Shown here: one piece after another, positions 53,305 to 62,457 of the stretch | How the letters are laid out: each line of letters begins with the position of its first letter | Position numbering within the stretch: the stretch's first letter is position 1 | Origin: JABAAI01 sp965261955 | Lineage (GTDB): Bacteria > Spirochaetota > Leptospiria > Leptospirales > Leptonemataceae | Direction: 5' to 3' | Assembly: GCA_965261955.1 (NCBI GenBank) | Contig: CBDHEM010000069.1 | Coordinates: 744,001-808,000, forward strand | Length of the DNA: 64,000 nt | Notes under the pieces: model-generated | Database searches by the model: none | Told to the model about the DNA's origin: nothing | Seen by the model: the letters and a program-made list of their open reading frames with translations, nothing else | Translations under genes and position numbers: made by a program

Positions 53305-53847
53305 ATGCGGGGGAAACATCTTTATGCAATTTTCTTATTGGTCTTGCTTTTGCCTGCTTGCGCAAGGGAGTTGCCTACCTATCCGATTGAAGTGGATTTT
53401 CAATTAATTGATCAAAATCGAAAGGCTTTTACGTCGCAAGACTTACAAAATAAGATCAGTTTATTTTTTTTTGGTTTTACCCGTTGTCCCAGTGTATGTT
53501 TACATAATAGTAAGCGGTTGGAAGCGACTTATCAACTCTTGAGTTTTCGTAAAAATTTTATTCAGATGTTCATGGTGAGTATAGATCCAGAATATGATTC
53601 GCCAGAGATAATGGGCAAGTACTTTCAAGGATACAAGGCTCCTCTTTTTGGACTTTGGGGACCCTTTGAAAAAATTGAAAAGATGAGTCAAAAATTTGGT
53701 TCACTAATTGCTCCTAGCCCTAAGGCAGAGCATTTTATTGAGCATTCCACTTATATTTTTTTACTTGATAAAAAGGCATTTGTGAGGCACCTGTTTAGAC
53801 GTGAAGACTTACCTCAGAAAATGGCTAGCACTATTCGCCGGTTATAG
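53305..53847 (+). CDS. SCO1/SenC-type thioredoxin-fold lipoprotein
   Basis: About 181 residues from the ATG at 53305 (MRGKHLYAIFLLVLLLPAC), whose lipobox LPAC predicts a lipoprotein. The copper-binding/redox motif CPSVC lies in GFTRCPSVCLHNS, and the conserved distal histidine is in FIEHSTYIF. The middle has the family pattern MVSIDPEYDSPEIMGKYFQG. SCO proteins deliver copper to or reduce the CuA site of cytochrome oxidase. No oxidase genes are nearby. The frame is open from an ATG at 53245, but the extra residues derive from the GATATG-rich repeat and would mask the signal peptide. Confidence 0.88.
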   Translation: MRGKHLYAIFLLVLLLPACARELPTYPIEVDFQLIDQNRKAFTSQDLQNKISLFFFGFTRCPSVCLHNSKRLEATYQLLSFRKNFIQMFMVSIDPEYDSPEIMGKYFQGYKAPLFGLWGPFEKIEKMSQKFGSLIAPSPKAEHFIEHSTYIFLLDKKAFVRHLFRREDLPQKMASTIRRL

Positions 53848-53889
53848 CGACAGCAAACATTTCTTGTGTCAAGGTGAGCAATAAGCAGA

Positions 53890-54630
53890 ATGGGAACAGC
53901 TTCTCTACTTATAGGTATATTCACGGCATTAATAGCTTTTATTCCTTTTTTAAACTATGCTTCTGTTGTGCCAGCTTTAATAGGGCTTGCTATTGGAGCG
54001 ATCGAGCTTGTGCGTGCTCGCGAAGAAGGTAGGCCACAAGGAACGGCAATTGCTGGTACAGTTTTAAACTCTGTGGCCCTTGTGAATGTTGTGATTTGGA
54101 GTCTTGTCCTTTCTTTTGGTTTTTCAGAGATACAGAAATCTTTTACAATTTGGGAGAGAGAGAAAGAGAGTTTAAAAAGTCCCTTTAAAAAGTTTTTTGG
54201 GGATGCTCCTCTTCAGAAAGAAAAAGATTTCTCCCAGAATGATAATTTTTTTGACAAAAAGCCTTCAGAGTTAGATCGAAAAAAAAAGGGAAAAAAAAAG
54301 AAAAGCCCCCCTTCTAATGGATCGCCAAACTCCACTAAAGAATTTTTTGAGCGTAAAGTAGATCCGAAAAATCCCAATAGCTACAGCTGGCATTATAGAC
54401 GAGAATTTCGTTCTGATAAACCGAAGTCTTTTTCTTTTGGTTCAGGTCCAAATTCCAATTCAAAATCATTTCAAGATCTACGAGCTGAAATACAGAAACA
54501 TTTTGGTAAAAATTTTCCTTTTGGAGATAACTTTACCAGAAAGAAACCGGGCGATAAGAGTCGCGGTCAAAAAAAAATTCAGAGACCCCTTAAAAAGAAA
54601 TTTGAGAAAAAATATAAAGATGTTATTTAG
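53890..54630 (+). CDS. Membrane protein with lysine-rich low-complexity tail
   Basis: 246 residues. Residues 1-85 have two to three hydrophobic segments (LLIGIFTALIAFIPFL, ASVVPALIGLAIGAIELV, TVLNSVALVNVVIWSLVLSF) in an arrangement like DUF4190-type small membrane proteins. From ~100 on, the protein is hydrophilic and low in complexity, rich in lysine, phenylalanine, serine and asparagine (KKGKKKKSPPSNGSPNS; repeated PFKKFFG- and KNFPFGD-like pieces). The function is unknown. It lies 42 bp after the SCO1-like gene on the same strand. Confidence 0.65.
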   Translation: MGTASLLIGIFTALIAFIPFLNYASVVPALIGLAIGAIELVRAREEGRPQGTAIAGTVLNSVALVNVVIWSLVLSFGFSEIQKSFTIWEREKESLKSPFKKFFGDAPLQKEKDFSQNDNFFDKKPSELDRKKKGKKKKSPPSNGSPNSTKEFFERKVDPKNPNSYSWHYRREFRSDKPKSFSFGSGPNSNSKSFQDLRAEIQKHFGKNFPFGDNFTRKKPGDKSRGQKKIQRPLKKKFEKKYKDVI

Positions 54631-54799
54631 CCTTCAAAATAGTATATGTATTCGAAAGTATTTTTGTCATTGCAGATATGCTTGGGTGTTAGGCGAATAA
54701 ATTAGCGAGAAGTTACGGCAGTTGACTATTCAAAGGTAAAGAGCGAACATCATGTAATGCCCAGTTTTGCCCAGTTTTACCAAAGATGTCTTGTCGAAA

Positions 54800-55287
54800 C
54801 GAGGCTCAGAAGAGGCTTATAGATACAGACCTGCTTATCAGCGAAATGATTATATTGGCTGGATCAATTAAGCAAAAAAAGAACAAAAATGCAAGGTATC
54901 CCTTCTTATCGCTGAGCCAAAAGCGATAGATTATCGCTACTATGCAAAGCTTTGGCGGTTAAAATTTAAATTTCAAAATATATTTGTTTGCTACAAAGAC
55001 CTAACAAACAAATGTGTCGATGTTATTATTTTACCGATTGTCGATTGCTGGATTCCAGAATTATCTGATTATGATTTTTCAAACAAGGAAAAACGAGTGT
55101 CATTGATTGCCTCCAACAAAAACTGGTTGACGGGGCATCAATTAAGGCGTCAAATCATTCGCGAGATTAGCAGAAATGATATTAACATTCGGGTTGATAT
55201 TGTGGGCAGAGGCTATCAGCCTTTTAAACATAAAAAAGAGAGTTCACTCCATCACAATGCATGGGAAAAGACCTCCCAAGGGGTGTG
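54800..55287 (+). pseudogene. Broken glycosyltransferase, fucosyltransferase (GT10)-like fragment
   Basis: One frame reads EEAYRYRPAYQRNDYIGWIN, then an in-frame TAA near 54870. It then continues for about 140 residues (NIFVCYKDLTNKCVDVIILP, VDCWIPELSDYDFSNKEKRV, SLIASNKNWLTGHQLRRQII, VDIVGRGYQPFKHKKE) to a TGA at 55285-55287. The order SLIASNKN, then LRR, then GRGY followed by a short lysine stretch resembles alpha-1,3-fucosyltransferase-type GT10 enzymes. The donor-binding C-terminal part is missing. The stop codon, lack of start and missing end mark it as a remnant. Confidence 0.6.
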
Positions 55288-55322
55288 AATTCAAGATGTT
55301 TTTATTTATATTAAGGGAAAAA

Positions 55323-55961
55323 ATGAAGGCTCTACTAAAAAAAATACTACCTTGTAAATTATTATCTACTGTTACGGAAATTACGGAAATATTATTAGCT
55401 CTTAGAGAATGGAAAAAGCGTGGATATCTCGAGAATGCTCCTCAGTTCGTAAAAGAGAAGGTTTTTATTAAGTACGGTATACCAAATGTTCAGTGGGTAG
55501 AAACAGGTACCTACTTCGGCGTAACATCAGATTTTCTCGCAAAAAACTTTAGTAATGTTTATTCAATAGAGCCTGAAAAAGGTTTATATGAAAACGCCTT
55601 GAAAAAGTTTTTTGGGCGAAATATTAACCTTTTTAACGATGTAAGTGAAACAGTGCTTCCTAAATTGTTACCAACATTAAATGGCGATTGTAATTTTTGG
55701 TTAGATGGACATTATTCAGCTGGAATTACTTTTAAGGGTGATAATGATTGCCCAGTAGAAGATGAATTAAACGCAATACAAGAGAACCTTGGGAATTTAA
55801 AAAAAGTTACAATTTTGATTGATGATGTTAGATGCTTTCTCCAGATTGATCCGCAATATTCAGACTACCCGTCTATAAACTTTCTTGTTGATTGGGCGAG
55901 AAAAAATGATTTCAAATGGAGAATTGAACAAGATATTTTCATAATGCAAAACTATATTTAA
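55323..55961 (+). CDS. Class I SAM-dependent methyltransferase-like protein
   Basis: About 212 residues from the ATG at 55323, which has AAGGGA 5 bases upstream (an ATG at 55296 is also in frame). A Rossmann-type motif is seen in WVETGTYFGVTSDFLAKNF, then VYSIEPEKGLYENALKKFF (motif II acidic residue) and NFWLDGHYSAG, a possible metal-binding aspartate as in macrocin O-methyltransferase-like families. A later VTILIDDVRCF fits the same group. It directly follows a glycosyltransferase remnant, so a role in surface-sugar modification is plausible, but it is not shown. Confidence 0.68.
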   Translation: MKALLKKILPCKLLSTVTEITEILLALREWKKRGYLENAPQFVKEKVFIKYGIPNVQWVETGTYFGVTSDFLAKNFSNVYSIEPEKGLYENALKKFFGRNINLFNDVSETVLPKLLPTLNGDCNFWLDGHYSAGITFKGDNDCPVEDELNAIQENLGNLKKVTILIDDVRCFLQIDPQYSDYPSINFLVDWARKNDFKWRIEQDIFIMQNYI

Positions 55962-56168
55962 ATCTATAGAAATCTTTGCATAAATCCACCCAGCGGCACC
56001 ACTAAAATAGTACTATAGCGTTCATTAAATAAACCTTGAGGATGCCATCAAATGTCTTGGAAACAAGCCGCCCAATACTCGCCCGCAAAATCGTTCCAGC
56101 TGAAAGGGTCGAACAACATCGCAAATAAGACTGAGTGGATAGACGTAAGGAAAAGTTCAATATAAAAT
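55962..56168. other. Short intergenic region, possible gene remnant
   Basis: About 200 bp without a secure gene. A 37-codon frame from an ATG at 56052 (MSWKQAAQYSPAK) and another frame reading ILARKIVPAERVEQHRK overlap here. Either could be a scrap of a lost gene. No identity assigned. Confidence 0.35.
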
Positions 56169-56241
<73 letters not shown>

Positions 56242-56353
56242 TTCCTGATTACATCGAAAAAATAGCCTGCTTTGTTCTTGTCAAGATTTCAACAAAAACA
56301 TATTACGTGGGAAAGCAGACCTGCCATCAACGATAAAGCACCTATCTAAAACT

Positions 56354-57427
56354 ATGTTCAAAAATCTGATTATCGTTAAACCTTTTGTCCATCAATACAA
56401 TCAAAAATATAGAACCATACTTTGGAAAGAGCTTTCCATCCCCATTCTCGTACTCGTGTTTCTATTTATTGGTGGAGCCCTTGGCTATCGCCTTTTTTAT
56501 CCAGAGGTTAGTTGGAATAAGATTTTTTTTATGACGGCAATCACACTTAGTAGTGTGGGATATAGCGATATCTTGCAAGTGAGCGAGAACCCTTGGGCTA
56601 CTTGGTTTACCATAGGAATAATCTTTATTGCGATGATAGTCATTTTGTATTCCATGTCCACCCTAGCCGCCTTTTTCACAAAAGGTGTTTTACAAGAACT
56701 TTTCTGGCATCATGCACAGGGGAAGAAGATAGAAAAGATGAATCAACACTATATCATTTGTGGAATTGGGCAGACAGGAAAACATGTAGCTGAAGAACTT
56801 CATGAGGGTGGAGTAGATTTTGTTTCTATAGACATCAGGCAAGACAAAATAGATGCTCTGAGGCAGCTCATGCCTAGCCCCGTAGTCATTCAAGGAGATG
56901 CGACTTTGGAGAGTACGCTCTATAGGGCCAATATAGCCAAAGCAAAATCTCTAGTGGTTTGCCTTTCTAGTGATAAGGATAACCTTTATTTAACACTTAC
57001 GGCACGCCTTATTAATCCAAATTTGACTATTGTGGCCCGAGTTTCAGACGAGAAGCTACGAAGCAAGCTACTCAAGGCTGGTGCAAACTATGTTGTTAGC
57101 CCTAATTTTATGGGAGGTATTCGTATAGGGCAAGAGTTACTTAAACCAGATGTAATCAATTTTCTGGACTCTGTACTAGATGGAAGCGATCAGTCTGTAT
57201 CTCTTGAACAACTCACTATCCCACAACACAGCCCTCTAGTGGGAAGGAGTATAGAGGAGGCTGAGATACAAGAAAAAACCGGCCTCACTATTATTGGCTA
57301 TTCTTCAGATAGGAAGACTTATCTCTATAACCTTAGTCTAAAGACCCAGTTGCTTGCTGGAGGCGTTTTACTTTTCATTGGATGTAAAGAGCAATACACT
57401 AACCTTAAAAAACTATTGCATGCCTAA
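56354..57427 (+). CDS. Two-TM potassium channel with RCK (TrkA-N/TrkA-C) domains
   Basis: 357 residues. Two membrane spans flank a pore loop with the selectivity filter ITLSSVGYSD (canonical TVGYGD altered to SVGYSD). An RCK N-domain starts at YIICGIGQTGKHVAEEL and continues through FVSIDIRQDKIDAL and VVIQGDATLESTL, with a TrkA-C domain at HSPLVGRSIEEAEIQEKTGL. The layout matches MthK/Kch-type ligand-gated channels. RCK domains bind nucleotides, Ca2+ or, in some families, c-di-AMP. The genome encodes CdaA, so a c-di-AMP link is possible but not shown. Converges on trpS with a 35-bp gap. Confidence 0.92.
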   Translation: MFKNLIIVKPFVHQYNQKYRTILWKELSIPILVLVFLFIGGALGYRLFYPEVSWNKIFFMTAITLSSVGYSDILQVSENPWATWFTIGIIFIAMIVILYSMSTLAAFFTKGVLQELFWHHAQGKKIEKMNQHYIICGIGQTGKHVAEELHEGGVDFVSIDIRQDKIDALRQLMPSPVVIQGDATLESTLYRANIAKAKSLVVCLSSDKDNLYLTLTARLINPNLTIVARVSDEKLRSKLLKAGANYVVSPNFMGGIRIGQELLKPDVINFLDSVLDGSDQSVSLEQLTIPQHSPLVGRSIEEAEIQEKTGLTIIGYSSDRKTYLYNLSLKTQLLAGGVLLFIGCKEQYTNLKKLLHA

Positions 57428-57462
57428 AAAAACTACTAAACATGGGAACAGCTACTGTTTGG

Positions 57463-58431
57463 TTAATTCCATGACAACCCCACATTCTCACGGGCTTTGC
57501 TCAAAAACACTTCCGCTACCTTTCTTGCTTTTATAGCACCACTATAGAGTATCTCTCGAATTTTTTCAGGCTCTCCCGCAAGTCGTTCACGCCTCGTTCG
57601 AGCATCCGAAAAATAATCTAAAATTTTTTCCAAAAGATCTTTTTTGATATGTCCATACCCAGTTCCGGGGGTCTGGAAGCGATTGACTAGCTCTTTCTGT
57701 TCTTTTTTGGTTAGAAAAAGACTATAAATATCATACAATACAGAAGCACTGACATCTTTGACTTCATCCACTCCCTTTGAATCCGTCACAATAGACATAA
57801 CTGCTTTTCTGATTTGCTTTTCTGAAGTGAAAGGATAAATAGCATTCCCATAGCTTTTGCTCATTTTACGGCCATCAACACCCGGCACCGTTTCTACCTC
57901 ATCCATAACATCTGCTTCTGGTACTATAAAAGTTTCTCCGTAAGTTTGATTAAAGCGACGAGCAATCGAACGGCACATTTCTATATGTTGCTTTTGGTCT
58001 TTCCCCACAGGAATTTTTTCACCACCAAAAGCGAGAACGTCTGCCGCCATTAGTATAGGATACAAAAATAAACCTCCCGTGGGCGATATATTTTGAGCGA
58101 GCTTATCTTTATACGAATGAGCCAACTCTAGTTGTGGTACCGTTATATGCTGAGCTAGTATCCATGCTAACTCAGTCACTTGGGGTACATCACTTTGCAA
58201 CCAAAAAACAGACTTATCTGTATCCATTCCCAATGCTAGAAAGTCAGTAGCCATATCTAGAGTATGTGAACACAAATCTTCTTTAGAAGAAATCGTTGTG
58301 AGGGAATGGTAACTGGCAATGAAGCAAAAGAGTTGATTCTCCTCTTGATATGCGATCATACGACGCATCATAGAAAAATAATTGCCTAGATGGGACTTAC
58401 CACTTGGTTGTATGCCAGAAAGTATACGCAC
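57463..58431 (-). CDS. trpS: Tryptophanyl-tRNA synthetase
   Basis: 322 residues, class I synthetase. Begins MRILSGIQPSGKSHLGNYF with the HIGH-type motif, then YPILMAADVLAFGGEKIPVG with QKQHIEM, and the KMSKS motif in GRKMSKSYGNAI. Charges tRNA-Trp. ATG at 58431. Upstream lies the start of the cassette region. Confidence 0.97.
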   Translation of the reverse strand: MRILSGIQPSGKSHLGNYFSMMRRMIAYQEENQLFCFIASYHSLTTISSKEDLCSHTLDMATDFLALGMDTDKSVFWLQSDVPQVTELAWILAQHITVPQLELAHSYKDKLAQNISPTGGLFLYPILMAADVLAFGGEKIPVGKDQKQHIEMCRSIARRFNQTYGETFIVPEADVMDEVETVPGVDGRKMSKSYGNAIYPFTSEKQIRKAVMSIVTDSKGVDEVKDVSASVLYDIYSLFLTKKEQKELVNRFQTPGTGYGHIKKDLLEKILDYFSDARTRRERLAGEPEKIREILYSGAIKARKVAEVFLSKARENVGLSWN

Positions 58432-58478
58432 ACAGGTAATTTACAGCCAGCTTACTTTTCTACCAGTCTTTTTCTTAT

Positions 58479-58538
58479 GGGACTGTTATGAAATGTGAAC
58501 GATGGGGAGGTCAAGGGGGTCCAATAGAGTGCTATGAA
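58479..58538. mobile_element. Half MITE fused to a type A repeat
   Basis: Starts GGGACTGTTATGAAATGTGA and later contains TAGAGTGCTATGAA. Both match one end and interior of the MITE at 52962 read on its minus strand, with a ~15-base expansion. At 58539 the sequence changes directly into the type A module (TCGCCGCTTCTATCGC), and the other MITE end is absent. A truncated MITE therefore marks the left boundary of the repeat/cassette region. Confidence 0.6.
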
Positions 58539-59511
58539 TCGCCGCTTCTATCGCAAAAATAAGCGAAGCTGGGAGGTTATCTTGGGAAGATTTGCGATTA
58601 GAAGACTTTTGTGGAAGGCTTTGCTGGAGCAAAGCTCTCGATTTTAAGGGCGCGAAAAAAGGCGAGCATCCATATGGAAAACAAGCGAAGCTTGTTTTAT
58701 CCAAAGCCCATGATTGTAAGCCTCACAAAAAATATCCCTACACAAAGGGCCTTTTCCCGCAACCTTCCAGAGTCGCCGCTTTTATCGCAAAAATAAGCAA
58801 AGCTTATTTTTATCCACAACTCTGGCTTGTTTTATCCACAAAACCCGTTTCTACCCACGGCTCTGACTTCTCCTAGCCAAAGCCCGTGATTATAAGTTTC
58901 ACAAAAAATGTCCCTACACAAAGGACTTCTTTCCGCAACCTTCCAGAATCGCCGCTTCCATCATAAAAATAAGCAAAGCTTATTTTTATCTACTCTGGTT
59001 TATTTCTAGCAAATCCCGTTTTTACCCACGAAGCCTCTTTTTATCTAAAACCCGATCCTCACCAGAATCGCCGCTTCCATCATAAAAACAAGCGAAGCTT
59101 GTTTTATCTACACAAAGCCCGGGTCTCACAAAAAGCGCCTCTACACAAAGGGCCTTTTCCCGCAACCTTCCAGAATCGCCGCTTCCATCACAAAAACAAG
59201 CAAAGCTTGTTTTATCCACTCTAACTTATTTTATCCACCAAAGCCCGTGATTATAAGTTTCACAAAAAATGTCCCTATACAAAGGGCCTTTTCCCGCAAC
59301 CTTCCAGAATCGCTGCTTCCATCATAAAAATAAGCAAAGCTTATTTTTATCTACTCTGGTTTATTTCTAGCAAATCCCGTTTTTACCCACGAAGCCTCTT
59401 TTTATCTAAAACCCGATCCTCACCAGAATCGCCGCTTCCATCACAAAAACAAGCGAAGCTTGTTTTATCCACGAAACCTGTTTCTATCCACGAAGCCCGT
59501 TTTTATCCACG
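58539..59511. repeat. Type A (with one type B) hairpin-repeat array between trpS and cassette 1
   Basis: Modules as in the 11-14.4 kb array: GAATCGCCGCTTCCATC, hairpins with AAGCAAAGCTT core, TTTTATCCAC, and GTCCCTACACAAAGGGCC. One type B module (GCTTTGCTGGAGCAAAGC with TTTTAAGGGCGCG) lies at 58615-58660. Hybrid units are present: an A left half joins a B right half near 58555-58590, and a B left half joins an A right half near 58672-58695. A ~330-bp segment is repeated (58970-59100 versus 59330-59460). No credible gene. Confidence 0.9.
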
Positions 59512-60322
59512 CTACCTCTTCTGCCCCTTTATGATGTCCCTGCAGTCTGGTATGTCTTGCATCGCCATCATTGCGGTTGATGTGATTGGTGCCAGAGATG
59601 ATTTCACAGTTAGCTCCACTGTATAACACAGCGGGCAACTGAGTCGCTGTACCAAAGTTCCAGTTTCTTGTGGCTCCGGTCGTCCAGCCCGAAGCGAAGG
59701 TGAGGGCCGCGATTTGGGCGGCTGTTGTTTTACGCACACAAACGGAAGACGGACACACCCCGTTGCCAACACCATGGGTGCCAGAGCTATCCACAAAGTA
59801 ATTCTTTCCGGTTACAGAACCGACAGAAGTCCAACCGATGAGCCCGCCGACCCACTTCGCCCCCGTCACAGCTCCCGTGGTATAGGAGTTGCTTACAGAA
59901 GAACCACCTTCAGAAACACTACCAATGAGCCCGCCGACCCAACTACCACTACTCGTTACAGCTCCCGTGGCATAGGAGTTGCTTACAGAACAAGAACCAC
60001 CTTCAGTAACACCACCGATGAGCCCGCCGACCCAACTACCACTACTCGTTACAGCTCCCGTGGCATAGGAGTTGCTTACAGAACAAGAACCACCTTCAGT
60101 AACACCACCGATGAGCCCGCCGACCCAACTACCACTACTCGTTACAGCTCCCGTGGCATAGGAGTTGCTTACAGAACAAGAACCACCTTCAGTAACACCA
60201 CCGATGAGCCCGCCGACCCAACTACCACTACTCGTTACAGCTCCCGTGGCATAGGAGTTGCTTACAGAACAAGAACCACCTTCAGTAACACCACCGATGA
60301 GCCCGCCGACATAATTACCCAC
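59512..60322 (-). pseudogene. GLUG cassette 1 (frameshifted 3' end, no signal or promoter)
   Basis: Read on the minus strand it begins GTG GGT AAT TAT GTC, then six GLUG units (VGGLIGGVTEGGSCSVSNSY type). The terminal module follows (KNYFVDSSGTHGVG, CPSSVCVRKT, WNFGTATQLPAVLYSGANCE) and closes with DIIKGQKR and a stop at 59512-59514. A one-base insertion after the GDA codons shifts the last ~15 residues out of frame, so the frame from the GLUG part runs on into the repeats as ARHTRLQGHHKG. No lipoprotein signal, no FN3 part and no promoter were found. The upstream repeat is in frame (MDKTSFACFCDGSG), but this looks accidental. Confidence 0.8.
59975..60310 (-). repeat. Perfect 93-bp tandem repeats in cassette 1
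   Basis: The string GCTTACAGAACAAG recurs at 59981, 60074, 60167 and 60260, exactly 93 bp apart, and the units between are identical as far as I can read. Each encodes 31 residues. A related but diverged unit precedes them (59900-59980). Complete identity points to very recent amplification. Confidence 0.95.
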
Positions 60323-60514
60323 TGACCTTCCAAAAACGCCGCTTCCATCGCAAAAACAAGCAAAGCTTGTTTTATCCACTCTAACTTATTTTATCCACGA
60401 AGCCCGTGATTATAAGTCTCATAAAAAATGTCCCTACACAAAGGGCCTTTTCCCACTGACCTTCCAAAATCGCCGTTTCCATCACAAAAACAAGCAAAGC
60501 TTGTTTTATCCACG
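60323..60514. repeat. Type A repeat spacer between cassettes 1 and 2
   Basis: 192 bp with two type A hairpins (AAACAAGC-AAA-GCTTGTTT) and a GTCCCTACACAAAGGGCC element. No gene. Confidence 0.88.
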
Positions 60515-61378
60515 CTACCTCTTCTGCCCCTTTATGATGTCCCCACAATCGGGTATGTTTGCATCGCCCTCATTGCTGTTGATGGCATTAGTGCCAGAGA
60601 TGGTTTCACAGCCACCTCCGCTATAGAGCACGGCGGGAAACTGAGTCGCTGTACCAAAGTTCCAGTTTCCAGTGGTTCCACTAGTGCTAATTGCCCAGCC
60701 CGTAGTGGAAGAGGTGAGGGCTGCGATGTCGGCGGCTGTTTTACGCTCACAAGTGCCCGAACAAGTACCAGAACCAATGCCATCGCTACCGCCAGAGGCA
60801 TCCACAAAGTAGTTCTTTTCGGTTACAGAACCATAAGAACGACCGATGAGCCCGCCGACAAAACCTCCCCTCCCTCCCATCACAGTTCCCGTGGCATAGG
60901 AGTTGTTTACAGAATAAGAACCACCTTCAGAAACACCACCAATGAGCCCGCCGACCCAATTCGCCGCCGTCACAGTTCCCGTGGCATGGGAGTTGCTTAC
61001 AACAGAAGAACCTCCAGTCAACTGACCAATGAGCCCGCCGACAGAACCTCCCACCCCGCCCGTCACAGCTCCCGTGGCATAGGAGTTGCTTGCAGAACCG
61101 TGAGAATACCCGATGAGCCCGCCGACCCACTTCGCCCCCGTCATAGTTCCCATGGCATAGGAGTTGCTTACAGAACCAAAAGAATCCCCGATGAGCCCGC
61201 CGACCCACTTCGCCCCCGTCATAGTTCCCATGGCATAGGAGTTGCTTACAGAACCAAAAGAATCCCCGATGAGCCCGCCGACAGAAAAATTCCCCCTCAC
61301 AGCTCCCGTGGTATAGGAGTTGCTTACAACAGAACCTCTAGAAGCCCCGATGAGCACGCCGATAGAATAATTACCCAC
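60515..61378 (-). CDS. GLUG cassette 2 (intact reading frame, no signal or promoter)
   Basis: 287 codons from the shared GTG GGT AAT TAT junction to the stop at 60515. About eight GLUG units (VGGLIGDSFGSVSNSYAMGT, VGGLIGGVSEGGSYSVNNSY) are followed by KNYFVDASGGSDGIGSGTCS, the two-cysteine loop, WNFGTATQFPAVLYSGGGCE and ANIPDCGDIIKGQKR. It is the cassette closest to the 3' block of the giant gene (shared ALTSSTTGWAISTSGT). It lacks an export signal and promoter, so if translated it would stay in the cytoplasm. Better read as a donor segment than as an independent gene. Confidence 0.78.
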   Translation of the reverse strand: MGNYSIGVLIGASRGSVVSNSYTTGAVRGNFSVGGLIGDSFGSVSNSYAMGTMTGAKWVGGLIGDSFGSVSNSYAMGTMTGAKWVGGLIGYSHGSASNSYATGAVTGGVGGSVGGLIGQLTGGSSVVSNSHATGTVTAANWVGGLIGGVSEGGSYSVNNSYATGTVMGGRGGFVGGLIGRSYGSVTEKNYFVDASGGSDGIGSGTCSGTCERKTAADIAALTSSTTGWAISTSGTTGNWNFGTATQFPAVLYSGGGCETISGTNAINSNEGDANIPDCGDIIKGQKR

Positions 61379-61708
61379 TGACCTTCCAAAATCGCCGCTT
61401 CCATCATAAAAATAAGCAAAGCTTATTTTTATCTACTCTGGTTTATTTCTAGCAAATCCCGTTTTTACCCACGAAGCCTCTTTTTATCTAAAACCCGATC
61501 CTCACCAGAATCGCCGCTTCCATCACAAAAACAAGCGAAGCTTGTTTTATCCACGAAATCTGTTTCTATCCACCAAAGCCCGTGATTGTAAGCCTCACAA
61601 AAAATGTCCCTATACAAAGGGCCTTTTCCCGCAACCTTCCAGAGTCGCCGCTTTTATCGCAAAAACAAGCAAAGCTTGTTTTATCCACGAAGCCCGTTTT
61701 TATCCACA
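61379..61708. repeat. Type A repeat spacer between cassettes 2 and 3
   Basis: 330 bp of type A modules. Includes the T-form hairpin AATAAGC-AAA-GCTTATT near 61413 and C-form hairpins near 61537 and 61665, a GTCCCTATACAAAGGGCC element and one TTATCCACA near 61700. No gene. Confidence 0.88.
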
Positions 61709-62228
61709 CTATCTCTGCCCCTTTATGATGTCCCCGCAGTCTGGTATGTCTTGCATCGCCATCATTGCGGTTGATGTGATTGGTGCCAGAGATGGTTTCA
61801 CAGTTAGCTCCACTGTATAGCACGGCGGGAAACTGAGTCGCTGTACCAAAGTTCCAGTTTCCCGTGGCCCAGATAGTATTGACCGTCCAGCCCAAAGCGG
61901 AGGTGAGGGCCGCTATTTGGGTGGCTGTTTTACGCACACAAACGGAAGACGAACACGATCCACCATCAACGCCAATGCCATTGGTGCCAGAGGCATCCAC
62001 AAAGTAGTTGTTTCCGGTTACAGAACCAGAATGAACCCTCCCGATGAGCCCGCCGACACGACCCCTACCCGTCATAGCTCCCGCCATAGGAGTTGTTTAC
62101 AGAAAAAGAAGAAGAAGAACCATCTTCAGAAACACCACCAATGAGCCCGCCGACCCACTTCCCGTGGCACACGAGTTACTTACAGAAACAGAAGAAGAAG
62201 CGATGAGCCCGCCGACATAATTACCCAC
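61709..62228 (-). pseudogene. GLUG cassette 3 (multiple frameshifts)
   Basis: Begins at the same GTG GGT AAT TAT junction (62228) and ends at KGQR stop (61709-61711). The GLUG part is disrupted twice: once after SNSCATG near 62165, and once at NNSYGGSYDG near 62085, where about four bases are missing relative to NNSYATG. The terminal module (NYFVDASGTNGIGVDGGSCS, WNFGTATQFPAVLYSGANCE) then carries the same one-base insertion (DARHTRL) as cassettes 1 and 4. Confidence 0.8.
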
Positions 62229-62457
62229 TGACCTTCCAAAATCGCCGCTTCCATCATAAAAATAAGCAAAGCTTATTTTTATCTACTCTGGTTTATTTCT
62301 AGCAAATCCCGTTTTTACCCACGAAGCCTGTTTCTATCCACGAAGCCCGTGATTGTAAGCCTCACAAAAAATATCCCTACACAAAGGGCCTTTTCCCACT
62401 GACCTTCCAGAATCGCCGCTTCCATCGCAAAAACAAGCGAAGCTTGTTTTATCCACG
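62229..62457. repeat. Type A repeat spacer between cassettes 3 and 4
   Basis: 229 bp of type A modules with a T-form hairpin (near 62262) and a C-form hairpin with GAA loop (near 62435), plus an ATCCCTACACAAAGGGCC element. No gene. Confidence 0.88.
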
